A stretch of 64,000 nucleotides of DNA from Spirodela intermedia (taxonomy: Eukaryota; Streptophyta; Magnoliopsida; Alismatales; Araceae), in NCBI GenBank assembly GCA_902729315.2, contig LR746272.1, positions 11,216,327 through 11,280,326 of the forward strand, read 5' to 3'. The notes under the pieces were generated by a model. That model saw nothing but the letters and a program-made list of their open reading frames with translations. It was not told where the DNA came from and did no database searches. Positions 41,984-53,600 of this stretch are shown here, in pieces; positions within the stretch are counted from its first letter, which is position 1; each line of letters starts with the position of its first letter. The position numbers and the translations under genes are program-made.

Positions 41984-42904
41984 CGTCCAGTCTGGAACTC
42001 TGAATTCTAGCGCAGAGGGGATATTATAGTCTCACTGCTGGGCCGGCGGGGCCTCCTGCTTCGTAGTTATAACGTACAAAATACGCATATTTTCTCCTTG
42101 TCGCAGACGGACACGCGTATTTCTAAAAATTATGAGAATACCCAGTTCACAACGTACTTACTGGGCCGAACATCCATTCGGCCCAAGGACTGCGCTTTAA
42201 GACAACTTCCCCCCCGGTTTTCAGAAAAAGGGCTTGGGCTCAATCCCGGGCCCATTTTTACCCGGCGAATTACGTCCGTCCAACCGGCCTATCGTAATCG
42301 AAGGGACCCGATGGAGTCGCGGGCCCGTCCCGATTTCCGAGTCGGATAGCGCCGCCAATGGAGTACCTCTCGATCCGACACGTAATCCGTACCTTTCCCC
42401 GATTATAATAACACCTATCGACGAGCCTTTTCCCCACGCGGCAGTAGATTTGAGAGAGGGGCGCGGTCGGGCCCCGCGGCTCGATGATTCGCTCGATATG
42501 CCGGGTCGAACCGGGGGACCCAATGGACCGGCGGTTCGGCCCAAAGCGTACGGCGTACAGGTTTCCTACCTAGGATCCTGCCTGCATGCCTCCAAAAGGG
42601 ATTAGCAGGGAATCCACCGGACCTTCTGGGGGATACGTGTCGATAATCTATGCGTTTACGTCGAACTGGATAAATTGTGACATTTTTAATTATTTAATTA
42701 TACGGATTAGTGAAACGAAGGAATAATCCGAGCTGAAGCTAAACGGTATGCTGTCTAACGGGTTAAACGGATACACCCGTTAACCTGCCCTCAGCGGGCC
42801 TCGTGCCGCCTCCAGCACCACACGGTATCATTGTCATAATTGGACGTCTGGGTTAACGTGCTCCCCATCGTAGCACGCCTCCCCTTCGCAGGAGAGAGAA
42901 AGCC

Positions 42905-42910
42905 TGTCTC
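42905..42910 (+). promoter_or_regulatory. TGTCTC auxin-response-element core
   Basis: A canonical ARF-binding hexamer ~700 bases before the Aux/IAA start codon. A single hexamer can occur by chance, but the gene context makes it relevant. Confidence 0.35.
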
Positions 42911-42936
42911 AGAGAGAGAGAGAGAGAGAGAGAGAG
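42911..42936. repeat. (GA)n microsatellite upstream of Aux/IAA
   Basis: About 13 GA units directly after the TGTCTC core, probably in the promoter or leader. Confidence 0.9.
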
Positions 42937-43610
42937 CTCTGTGTTGCTCTGCTTTCACCGGCCATCTTCACGCCGCGACTCAGTGCACTGTCACGTACTT
43001 TTGCGTGAGCAGAGTTCTAATACCGTTTATGGTCCCCTCCCAGGCTCTGGAATCCCTTGTGGCCGACCCATCGGTTTCCTCTTCCTCCCGCACTACCAGA
43101 ACATCTCCCCGAGAAACCGCACAGAGGTGGTGAGAAGGGCAAGGGAAAGCGGCGAAGAACGAGTGCCTCTTTCCCCACCCTATCCCGCTGTTCGCCGGCG
43201 GTCTTTACCCGTCTGGGTAGAGAAGATTCTTCGCAGAGGAGTGGGCTCTGGCTCGGGTAGGACAGGCGGAAAGTTCTCGGTGTTTCGTTCCCATCATCGT
43301 CTCAATTCTCGTCGGTTTCCTGCTTTCCTCGGTGCGAGTAGCTCTCAGTCGGGTGGGTGGGTGCTTGGTTTTCGGACAAGGCGGTCGCGCTGTGTCTGGA
43401 TAATTGCATTCCGGACGGCTGGCCCTAGCCATTTTTTTGGTCACGCCATTGATGTTCTCAGAATAGCACAAGTTTCCTGGTTACCGTAACGTGGGGGTTA
43501 CAGTCTCAGAGATCTTGTTACAGTTTTCCGGGATTCATCGTGTTCTCGGTTCTTTATCAGGGAGGAGGCCGTCTACTTTCTGCCGGCGACGAGGTGGCGA
43601 CTCTGCGAGG

Positions 43611-44768
43611 ATGGAAGCTGTCTCTGGAGGTGGAGCGCGAGGCCGTGGATCCTGTCCGAAGCTCCTGGATTTGATCCCGAATGGGGGCGACTGGTCCGAA
43701 AGAGATGGAGGGCAGAGAGACTATGGAGTTGCAGAGGAACAGAAGCTAGAACTGAGGCTTGGTCTGCCCGGAGGAGAAGACTGGCGTGCGGTGAGGGAAG
43801 AGGAGGAACCCCCTTCGGTTCTCTCTCTAGGCTTTCTTCCCGTCAGGGCTTCCTCTAACCTTAGCTCCCATGATAGGTGAGTCCTACCTCCTACTTTATT
43901 CAAGCTTCTCTCAATTAAAGCTCCCCTCCTTCTCGGGCTCACGTCTCTGACCTGCTATCCTCCTCGTTCTCAGAGCTGCCCCCTCCTCTCCTGTCGTCGG
44001 CTGGCCGCCCATCCGCTCCTTCCGGAAGAACCTTGCGAGCAGCAGCTTTTCCAAGCCGTCGTACCCCTCGCAGAATGAAAACCCGGGGAAAACTGATACA
44101 CAGGAGGGTTGCAGGAAGTCGCTCGTGAAAATCAACATGGATGGAATGCCCATCGGAAGAAAAATTGATCTAAAAGCTCACAGTAGTTACGACGAGCTCT
44201 CCTCGGCCGTAAACGAACTCTTCAGAGGGCTTATCGCAGGTGATCGATGAATCTGCCTCGTTTGAATTCTTACTCGATTTTACGAGATCTTCTGTGCGCG
44301 CTCTCTCCGTTCATGGTACGAATCCTTCCATTTACTTCCATGCTTAGCTCAAAGAAACGAGAATCCTGCTCTGAGGAATCAGAGCCATGGCGGTCGGCGG
44401 CAGGCAATTACGGGATTACTTGATGGAAGCGGTGAGCATACTTTAGTTTACGAAGACAACGAAGGAGACGTCCTGTTGGTCGGAGACGTGCCGTGGGAGT
44501 AAGCTTGCTCTCCATCTTCCTTCCTAAGCTCCTGAATTCTGATCCCTCCTTTCGATTCTTCATGCGACGTTCAACCTCCCATCTGACGCTCTCATCGTCC
44601 TGCCCCAGCATGTTCGTTGCAGCAGCGAAGAGGCTACGCATGTTGAAGAGCTCTGAGCTCTCCTCTTCTCTATCTGTAAGCTCCCCCATGCCCACCTTCA
44701 ACTCTCCGCCTGATGATGACCCTCTAATTCTTCTCAAGTTGTAGCTGGCGGCAACCGGCAGGAAGTGA
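43611..44768 (+). CDS. Auxin-responsive Aux/IAA repressor (IAA26/IAA18-like)
   Basis: Nuclear repressor of ARF factors, destroyed through TIR1/AFB when auxin binds. Exons: 43611-43876, 43974-44239, 44348-44498, then 44609-44675 plus 44745-44768 (257 residues). All four classical domains are present. Domain I is LELRLGLPG, an LxLxL EAR motif that recruits TOPLESS. Domain II is [13 protein letters not shown] with an intact degron core. Domain III is [18 protein letters not shown] with the PB1 lysine. Domain IV is [19 protein letters not shown] with the acidic OPCA patch. ATG 43611 is the first in-frame ATG; the open frame upstream lacks one. If the 69-base last intron is not removed, the frame instead stops at 44744 with a different tail (272 residues). 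The spliced form ends LAATGRK. Overall identity is secure; the C-terminus is not. Confidence 0.9.
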
Positions 44769-45108
44769 AGCGCGGCGGAGGCCGTGCGTTGAAAGATCGG
44801 CGAGGCTCGGTTTTTGCACTGGCACTCGTTTTCTCCTCCGCTCTCATCTTGGCTGCCGCGACCGTGGAAATGTAACCCGCCGCCGCCAGAAAAGGCGGGG
44901 CTCTTTTCCTTTCGGTTTGTTTCTCTTCTTCTTCTTCCTTCCCTCAGCGTGGAGGATTTTATCAATTAAACGAAGGCAGTAATACGTTTCTTTTCCGATC
45001 ATCAGCTGCGAGTTGCAACAGCGGCAATCTATGAGGGTCAAACCTTCACTCAGGCGCTAGAGTTAGGCCTGTCGCCGACGATGACCACTCGGCGGCGCCC
45101 CTCGCCAT

Positions 45109-45172
45109 GAGAGAGAGAGATAGTGAGATGGAGATAGAGGGAGAGGGAGAGGGAGAGGGAGAGGAAGAGAGA
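45109..45172. repeat. GA-rich tract with GAGAGG-type units
   Basis: Purine run of GA and GGGAGA units on the plus strand. Confidence 0.8.
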
Positions 45173-45282
45173 AGGCTAGTGGGAGAGCGGCACGGCCCTG
45201 ACCAGAATTCGGCCGACTCTTCGATTCCTTTGGATCCCACATCCGCACGTGATACTCGTTTGTCGGCGCCCGGCCATCAACG

Positions 45283-45374
45283 TGGGCCCCATGACAGGCT
45301 CGGCAGGCCGAGTTCTCTATTTGGGGCCCGCATAGCCCAATAGAGAGGCCCACTAGAATGACCCATTAAGCCCA
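45283..45374. promoter_or_regulatory. Cluster of four TGGGCY (site II) elements upstream of EF2
   Basis: TGGGCC at 45283 and reverse-complement copies at 45334 (AGCCCA), 45347 (GGCCCA) and 45369 (AGCCCA), ~700 bases before the EF2 leader exon end. Site II elements together with telo-boxes are typical of promoters of plant translation genes. Confidence 0.5.
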
Positions 45375-45437
45375 TTCTACATCAAGAAAAAATCGATCTG
45401 AAAATTAAATAAATGGTCGAGAATTAGTCCACAGTGG

Positions 45438-45808
45438 GAGCTCCTTGTACGCATCACCCGTACATGCGGCAGGTCCGACTCTGACCGCTGATACTCCCAG
45501 ATTTATCAACTATTTTATGCGAAAATAACTATGGATACTACGACCAATGGGGTAACTCGCGTGCCTGCGCCGTGCAGGAGGCTTCGGACCGGTGGACTTC
45601 GTATCCCCCAAGTATATTCGAACCGGTAAGAGCTCCATGTCCGCATCGCCCGTAAAAGCGGTAGGTCCGACTCCGACCACTGATACTCCCAGATTTATCG
45701 ATCATTTTATGAGAAATAAGTAACTATTGATATTACGACCAATGGGGTAACTCGCGTGCCTGCAACGTGCGAGAGGCTTCGGACCCGTGGACTTCGTGGA
45801 CCCCAAGT
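45438..45808. repeat. Diverged direct duplication, two ~177-bp copies
   Basis: Copy 1 spans 45438-45613 and copy 2 45630-45808, separated by 16 bases. Both contain the same ordered blocks: GGTCCGACTC, a GATACTCCCAGATTTATC block, TACGACCAATGGGGTAACTC and GGACTTCGT. Mismatches and small indels are scattered between them. Neither copy is coding. Confidence 0.85.
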
Positions 45809-46078
45809 TTCTTAGCACAAGCGGACGGTCGAGATCGAGCATCAGAAGATGGAAGCCCGCGTAGAATAGGTTCTCGAGTTAAGGTGAATCGCGGGTGCTG
45901 TGAGCGCGTGGAACGCTGCACCGGTAGTAAAGAGCGATAAGCACAGAGTCAAGGAGGTTGCCAATTAAGTATGTAGTTCCTGAGAGACATCTGACATGGA
46001 TTGCGCTGGTATATCTACTCGCAACTTCGTCTGCGGAGGCTGCGCGTTGCTGCTTCTTGAGCCGCCGTTTCCTGCGAG

Positions 46079-47725
46079 GTGAGAACCCTAAACCTCGGCG
46101 TTTCCTTTTCTTAAACTCTCCTGGTTGATCCTTTTCGTGGTTTCATCGTTTGATTCACTCAGGTTTTGGATGCCACATCCTTTTGCGGAAGAATGCTTGA
46201 TAGTGTTTTTAGTTGTCTCGGGCAGTTTCGATCTCTTCGTGTAATTATTCCATGGAGTTGGACAGTATCAGTCCCATAAGAAATATGTCGGTTTCATCGT
46301 ATTCTGTAGATCTTTGTTCAGGAACATCGATATTTAGGTCAAAAACTGTATTACTCAGATCCGCTATTTGGGTTCGATGTGTGGTATATACCAATTCATT
46401 AGATTGGATAATTTTGTATCTGGTTTTTTAATTCCAATTTATTTCCCGTAACGAACAAGCTTTCGCTTCGATTTTTCCTGGTACTTGCGCGCCTGATTTT
46501 AACGTTGGGGATCATATTTAAGTTTAAACAGAGTGTACGATATCTGACATAATCACTAGTAACATCTCGTGTTATTTATCACGATATCTGCTCGCCGATT
46601 CGAGAATGATTTCTGTACGCTGCGCATATGCGCCGAATGGATGAGATATAATATTAGATGCCTTCAAACTAAATCGATATCTTATGCTGTAAATTTTAAT
46701 CATCGAGCGTGTTTTTTATGGTTATAAAAACTGCTCATTTTATGTTTTTTCGATCGTGACGAAAACTGTCGAATTCTGGGACGTGCTACTGCCGGTTTGA
46801 TCGGGCTTATGCTTATTGGTTGAAATTAGGTTTTCCGTTTGCGAGCTGTTGCGATCAATTCGATCAAATTATAGTTCATTATGTTTTTTAGACATAAACG
46901 TATAACACATCATTATATCAATATTCATGTAATTTCCTTTGGGTTTTTGTGTCAATCATGGACACTATGAATGCACTCTCAGATAGATAATCACGAGGGA
47001 CTGGGATTCTCTGCTTCTTCAGCCTACTATTTTTGCGCCATACAGAAGACTCAGGAATTATTGACGATTTTTTGTCTCATGCGAGTGAAATGCTTCGCCA
47101 GATTACTTGTTGATTTCGTCTATAAAAAAAATAGCTTGTTTACCGGTTAACGTCGAATTCAATAATTTCTGTTTGAATTTTTTATTTGACACATTTCTCG
47201 AGCAGTGTAATGTCAACAATTCTTATACAAAATATTCACATTTTTCGAGCAGTGTCAGTATTGTAGGACTTAACGATAAGTGTCACGTTTTGTGTTGTGA
47301 TCATTCTGTGATGTCAGTATTGTAGAAATGCTAATTCATTTACCTGGTGATTTGACCCAACTGCAACCCAACACAAATAAATAAGTTGGAGTGCGTGATG
47401 GTTTTTACACGTCTTCTGGACAAATTTTAATTCACTACTGATTAATTAATCACGTTTTATTTGTTGTCTAGCGTGACAGCTTCAATAACCTATACTTCAT
47501 GTGCATTCATCTTAATAGGCGGTCATATACAGGACTGATTGTCGCGCTAGTTGTTTGGACTATTCCATCGATTGCGATATTTAGTATTTATGTTAATGTT
47601 TCAGTTTGCTTTTAAGTGGCCATCATAATTCTTATGCCCTCATTGGCTCCTCGTTGCTAATTGAGTTTTTTTGGCCTTTATCATATAGTTCCAATAAGTT
47701 GGATATTAATATCTTGTTCTTTCAG
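46079..47725 (+). other. Long intron in the EF2 5' leader
   Basis: Donor GAG|GTGAGA at 46079 and acceptor TTTCAG at 47725 bracket a T-rich 1.65-kb intron. The following exon, 47726-47787, carries the start codon. A telo-box-like AACCCTAAACCT lies at 46084-46095 just inside the intron. Leader introns of this kind commonly boost expression of plant translation genes. Confidence 0.6.
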
Positions 47726-47784
47726 GAGGCAGGAGCAGCTCTGCATTAATCGCTGGTTGTTTGTGATCACTTAACGTAGCCAAG

Positions 47785-50674
47785 ATGGTAACTTGATTCT
47801 TAAAATGTTATTCGTTTCACATGAATTTCGCATTCACGTTGTATATTATTTTTTTATTCATACTCCTCTCTGTAATCCACGTGTTCAGGTGAAGTTTACA
47901 GCAGAAGAGCTTCGCAGGATCATGGACATGAAACATAATATCAGAAATATGTCTGTGATTGCTCATGTCGACCATGGTATTGACCTCTTTAACTTTTAAG
48001 TGGTCATAAACCTATTTGTGTATTTTCAGCAGCTCCGTTTTCATTTTTATATCATGTGCCTGTGGACACACCAAATAGGCTTGCCGTTTCTCTTTTATGG
48101 ATTAGGGATCTTGATTTTCAGTGTTGGCATTTGGTTAGAAGGCAAATGGATGAAGGGAGATTGATTATTAGACCGTTCTTGAGGAACCAAAACACAATGA
48201 GGGATGACTCCGTCTTTTTTTCCATTGTTACAGGCAAGTCTACTCTCACTGATTCTCTTGTGGCGGCTGCTGGGATTATTGCTCAAGAAGTTGCTGGAGA
48301 TGTGCGAATGACTGATACTCGCCAGGACGAGGCGGAACGTGGTATCACCATTAAGTCCACTGGCATATCTTTGTATTACGAGATGTCCGATGCATCTTTG
48401 AAGAGCTTCACGGGTGAAAGAGCAGGGAATGAGTATCTCATCAATCTTATTGATTCCCCTGGGCACGTCGATTTTTCTTCTGAGGTCACAGCTGCTCTTC
48501 GGATCACTGATGGTGCTCTTGTTGTGGTTGACTGCATCGAGGGAGTGTGTGTCCAGACTGAGACAGTTCTTCGACAGGCACTTGGAGAAAGGATTAGGCC
48601 TGTGTTGACTGTCAACAAAATGGATCGATGCTTCCTTGAGCTTCAGGTTGAAGGTGAAGAGGCCTATCAAACTTTCCAGCGTGTCATTGAGAATGCTAAT
48701 GTTATTATGGCTACCTACGAGGATCCCCTTCTTGGGGATGTGCAAGTTTACCCAGAGAAGGGAACCGTTGCCTTTTCTGCTGGTTTGCACGGGTGGGCCT
48801 TCACACTGACAAACTTCGCAAAGATGTATGCCTCGAAATTTGGTGTTGATGAGCATAAGATGATGGAGAGGCTTTGGGGAGAAAACTACTTCGATCCGGC
48901 CACCAAAAAGTGGACCTCCAAGAACACAGGTTCTCCAACTTGCAAGAGGGGATTTGTTCAGTTCTGTTATGAACCCATTAAGCAGATTATCAACATTTGC
49001 ATGACTGATCAGAAGGATAAGTTGTGGCCTATGCTTCAGAAGCTCAGAGTGACCATGAAATCTGATGAGAAGGATCTGGCAGGCAAGGCATTGATGAAGC
49101 GTGTCATGCAGACCTGGCTACCTGCCAGTGACGCCTTGCTTGAGATGATGATCTTCCATCTTCCTTCTCCTGCAAAGGCTCAGAGGTACCGTGTGGAGAA
49201 CCTGTATGAGGGTCCGCTGGATGATATCTATGCAAATGCTATCAGGAACTGCGATCCGGAGGGGCCTTTAATGCTTTATGTGTCAAAAATGATTCCTGCT
49301 TCTGACAAAGGTAGATTCTTCGCCTTTGGTAGAGTTTTCTCCGGGAAGGTTGCGACTGGCATGAAGGTCAGAATCATGGGCCCGAACTACGTTCCTGGCC
49401 AGAAGAAAGATCTGTACGTGAAGAGTGTGCAGAGAACGGTCATCTGGATGGGCAAGAGGCAAGAATCAGTCGAGGACGTGCCTTGTGGAAACACTGTTGC
49501 GATGGTTGGCCTGGATCAATTCATCACCAAAAACGCTACCTTGACCAACGAGAAGGAAGTCGACGCCCACCCCATCAGAGCAATGAAATTTTCTGTTTCT
49601 CCAGTCGTCCGTGTTGCAGTGCAGTGCAAGGTTGCCTCCGACCTCCCCAAACTTGTGGAGGGTTTGAAGCGTCTGGCCAAGTCAGATCCTATGGTCGTGT
49701 GCACGATTGAGGAATCCGGGGAGCACATTGTTGCGGGAGCCGGAGAGCTCCACCTTGAGATCTGCTTGAAGGACTTGCAGGAGGACTTCATGGGCGGTGC
49801 TGAGATCACCGTCTCCGACCCAGTCGTGTCCTTCCGCGAGACGGTGCTGGAGAAATCTTGCAGGACCGTCATGAGCAAGTCCCCCAACAAGCACAACCGT
49901 CTCTACATGGAAGCCCGCCCAATGGAGGACGGTCTTGCCGAGGCCATCGACGACGGCCGCATAGGCCCGAGGGACGACCCCAAGGTTCGCTCCAAGATCC
50001 TGTCCGAGGAGTTTGGATGGGACAAGGACCTCGCCAAGAAGATCTGGTGCTTCGGCCCCGAGACCACCGGCCCCAACATGGTGGTGGACATGTGCAAGGG
50101 AGTGCAGTACCTCAACGAAATCAAGGACTCCGTGGTCGCCGGCTTCCAGTGGGCCTCAAAGGAGGGCGCACTGGCCGAGGAGAACATGCGGGGGATCTGC
50201 TTCGAGGTCTGCGACGTGGTCCTCCACGCCGACGCCATCCACAGAGGCGGCGGGCAGGTCATCCCCACCGCCCGAAGGGTCATCTACGCCTCTCAGCTGA
50301 CGGCCAAGCCCAGGCTGCTGGAGCCCGTCTACCTGGTGGAGATCCAGGCGCCAGAGCAGGCCCTGGGGGGCATCTACGGCGTGCTGAATCAGAAGAGAGG
50401 CCACGTCTTTGAGGAGATGCAGAGGCCGGGTACTCCCCTTTACAACATCAAGGCCTACCTCCCCGTCATCGAGTCCTTCGGGTTCTCCAGCACTCTACGG
50501 GCGGCCACATCCGGGCAGGCGTTCCCCCAGTGCGTGTTCGACCACTGGGACATGATGTCCTCCGACCCCATGGACAGCGGCACCCAAGCTGCCACTCTCG
50601 TGGCCGACATAAGGAAGAGGAAGGGCCTCAAGGAGGCGATCACCCCGCTCTCAGAGTTCGAGGACAAGCTGTGA
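47785..50674 (+). CDS. EF2: Translation elongation factor 2 (eEF2)
   Basis: Cytosolic GTPase that translocates the ribosome after peptide-bond formation. Three coding exons: 47785-47787 (the ATG alone), 47889-47976, 48234-50674; 843 residues, the standard plant length. The G1 loop AHVDHGKST (26-34) is split by intron 2 after the first base of Gly31's codon. Also visible: [13 protein letters not shown] (switch I), DSPGHVDF (G3) and NKMD (G4). The diphthamide-accepting His700 lies in [10 protein letters not shown]. The protein ends with EFEDKL. Coding sequence in the last 900 bases is markedly GC-richer than the first part of exon 3. Promoter signs: TGGGCY cluster, telo-box, 5' leader intron. 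An open frame running into exon 3 from 48056 is intronic read-through. Confidence 0.97.
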
Positions 50675-53600
50675 GGCGTCGTCGAGCTCTGCTCTCCATC
50701 TCCATCCTTTTTGGGGTCCCTCAGAGGCGAGAAGAACATTTTGCTTTTCTGCATCGCATCATCGTCTTTTTCGTCGATATTTATCATGATTTCACTCCGT
50801 AGCATTTGACGTTGTGGCTTCGCGCCGTTTAGTTGTTCCGTGGTTGTTCCCGTGTTTTCGTTTTCGAGTTCTCCAAACTAGAAGACTACTGTTCGTGTTA
50901 AATGTGGACTCTTGATTTCTTGCTACTTGTATTAGACTGTTGAGTATCATCTGTTCTCGTCGGCCTTCGCCGTCCGCGTTGACGAATCAAAGCAGACGCA
51001 CTAATTGTAGCAAAACCGCCTCCTTTTGAAGACGGCCAGGTGGATCTCATGATCGATGTTGTAGTCAACCTAGTTTGAATCGCTCTCACCGCCCCATAAC
51101 AACAACTGCAACAACGCTAACAACAGGCTTTTCTTTCACCCACTGGGTCAAATGTTTTCTGCCCGCGAAAAGTCGGCGCGAGTTGGAACCACGGGCACGA
51201 TGAAATTCCCGAAGGGAGATGCAAAGGACTTGATGCTGCCAAGCCAGTGATCCCGCTTGGCCTCTGCAACCGCGAGCCTCATGGCTTGTAGATGAACTCC
51301 ATGGTCCTTGTCGGCGACCGCCTACACCAAGACGATTCTTGCCCTGAGAAAAAAACCCGCATCGCAGGGGAGCAAAAGAAACAGGATGGAGAAAACACGA
51401 GGATGAAGGAGTACTGCTGGTAGAGACGACAAGGAAGCAGCAGATTTATCTTCTCTTGCAGAAGCAGAAGACGAGGCCCTGGATCAAAGGATAGAGGAAT
51501 GGCTTTAAATGGCCTGATAAAATGGTAGAAGCAGCACCAGATATTCACACGATGCCGAAGGAATGAAAATCGAATGAATGCTTGTGCAAGGGGAGGGAGA
51601 GGGAGTCTCTCTTGCTTTGAATGGGAGTTGACCCGGCCTGGAGATCTCCATTTTTCATGTGCAACGGAATCGATCGGTCTTGGAAACTTTACCGGGCCGA
51701 CCAGTGATCCAGGGTCGTCGTCCTCCGATAGGCCGAATGATCCCCCCCGCATGGAATGGAGCGTCAGACGATCGTAAACTCTGGGGCCACTTGGGCATGA
51801 CGATGCCGTCAAGCCGATATCCTAGAGCATTCGTCGGTATTCTATAAGTCCTTGAACCTGAATCCTAGCCGAGAACTAGAGGAAACCGTCGAGAAGGAAG
51901 GCGACCGAACCATTTTCACCATTTTTATGGCTCGAGCTGGCGCAAGGACTCCCCTCCCCTCCCCCAAATTTCAGTTCTTGAGGTGGTCGCCGGTGGCGGC
52001 GACGACCCCTTTGAGGAAGATACGAGTAGGTCAGAACCAGAAAGACGATTTCCACGTCTCCCCATCACCAAGAACATTTCAAGAAGGCGATCCGGCAGTG
52101 ACTAGTACTCTCTACAATGACGATGATGATGGTAAGATATTTAGGGAACATACGCTTGAAGAACGAGGGTTTACAGGCCGCAGAAGGTAGGAAGGAAGAT
52201 CGGATAGGGGTCGACGAACCAGAGGAAAGAGGGTCACCTTCCGACGGGCTCGATCTTCCTCTTCTTTGGCTCGGACGCCATCTTCAAGTGCTGTCCGCCC
52301 TGTAATCGGTCGCCGGTGCTCGCCCAACCTTCTGACAGTCGCAAACGAAGATTTTCCCCCATCCGAGTAAGTATTCACAATATATGGAGATAAACTTGCT
52401 CGTATACTTCGATATATGGCAAAGAATCAGTCAATTACACCAAGATTTTGCAGACGCTGCTTGGGTTCCTTCCCATCGGGGGAGAAGCCGCCTGGAACTA
52501 GGGCGACCCGAAGTGGCCCAAGCCAGTGGTTGACTCCGGACTGCGATTACGTCAACCGCCCAGGTCTGACGAGAGAGGCCTGGGCTGGGCCGAATTGCTG
52601 AGACTCTGTTTGCCCCGTCAACAAGGCCCATAAGGCAGCCTGGTGATCTGGATCCTAACCTTTACACTACCATTCATGCAGGATTAGCATGAAAGATTCA
52701 CTCTCTCATATGGGCTTTTGATGATATCGAATGCCGAGAATAATTACTTATCGATTACCACGAGGGTAAAATTTTGATTATAAACTCGAGTTCATCTCTC
52801 ACTCATGGTTAGTTGATTTTGAGTGAGATAGCCGTCTAACTTCAACATGAGAGGGCATGCTGGGAATCCACTGAAATCAATTATTTACTGTAAGTAGTCG
52901 CATGGGCTGAGAATTTCACTAGTGAAAGGCTTAGATTCGACCGTCCCTTGGCATAGGGGCGATGACCATCGCGTATATTATGAGGACTGCCGTGTACAGT
53001 AGAAGCATATGAGGGGATTCGAAGGTAAATTCACGAGAAAGTATGAAACGGAGGAACTCCGCGCATGGAGCTGGGACTGAGATCTCCTTGTCAAACTATG
53101 AGATGAAACGGGCGGGGACTGGATGATCTCCTCGTTTAGCTCTCATTCTCTTTCATCAACAGCGTAGCATATCTTGATATGGGAGGACGGGGGACTCCGC
53201 CGAAGCGAAGAGACCCTCTCTGAAACCGAGAACAACGACGACTGCTGAGAGCTCTTCTTCCGTCGCTACCTAGCCGGTAGGGTCTTTTGGTCGCCATGCA
53301 GAGAAGGTGGGAGAGAGAGATAGTCAGCAACAATGGTGGAAAACGAAGCGGGATGAATCCACAGCCCAGAAGAAGACGCAGCAAGTTGGGGAGGACTGCA
53401 GTCCGACTTTTGGAAACGTCAGCTGAATGAATGGTCAGGCTAATCGCCGCCGGCGGGGACCCCTCCGCCAGCAACACAGGAATGCACCAGGAGGCATGGT
53501 GGCGCTGCAGTCTCAAGTAAGCTACCTTTGGGTTGAACTTTTGGAACCAGCATGCCGTTTCGTTTGCTTTCTTTGTCAGCCGCAGACAATTATCACCTGC

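Larger units (their letters stand above)
40906..43610. promoter_or_regulatory. Divergent spacer between the LYK gene and Aux/IAA
   Basis: A 2.7-kb region upstream of two diverging genes. It holds a CGG-type trinucleotide run (41404-41436), a perfect 21-bp tandem duplication (41942-41983), several TGGGCC/GGCCCA motifs (42160-42260), a GA tract (42911-42936) and one TGTCTC auxin-response core (42905-42910). The ORF at 41040-41441 (-) is proline/serine low-complexity and not taken as a gene. Confidence 0.5.
44769..46078. other. Spacer and EF2 promoter
   Basis: No coding exon was recognised. The stretch holds a GA-rich tract (45109-45172), a TGGGCY cluster (45283-45374) and a diverged tandem duplication (45438-45808). 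It ends with a probable non-coding first exon of EF2 whose donor is at 46079. Confidence 0.5.

Noticed and set aside
48056-48233. EF2 start at 48056 as suggested by the longest open frame
   Set aside because: This stretch is intron 2. The conserved N-terminus [12 protein letters not shown] is encoded at 47889 onward, and the acceptor CAG is at 48231-48233.
49858-50412. 184-codon frame overlapping the 3' end of EF2
   Set aside because: Off-frame shadow of GC-rich EF2 coding sequence; composition Arg/Pro/Gly-rich.
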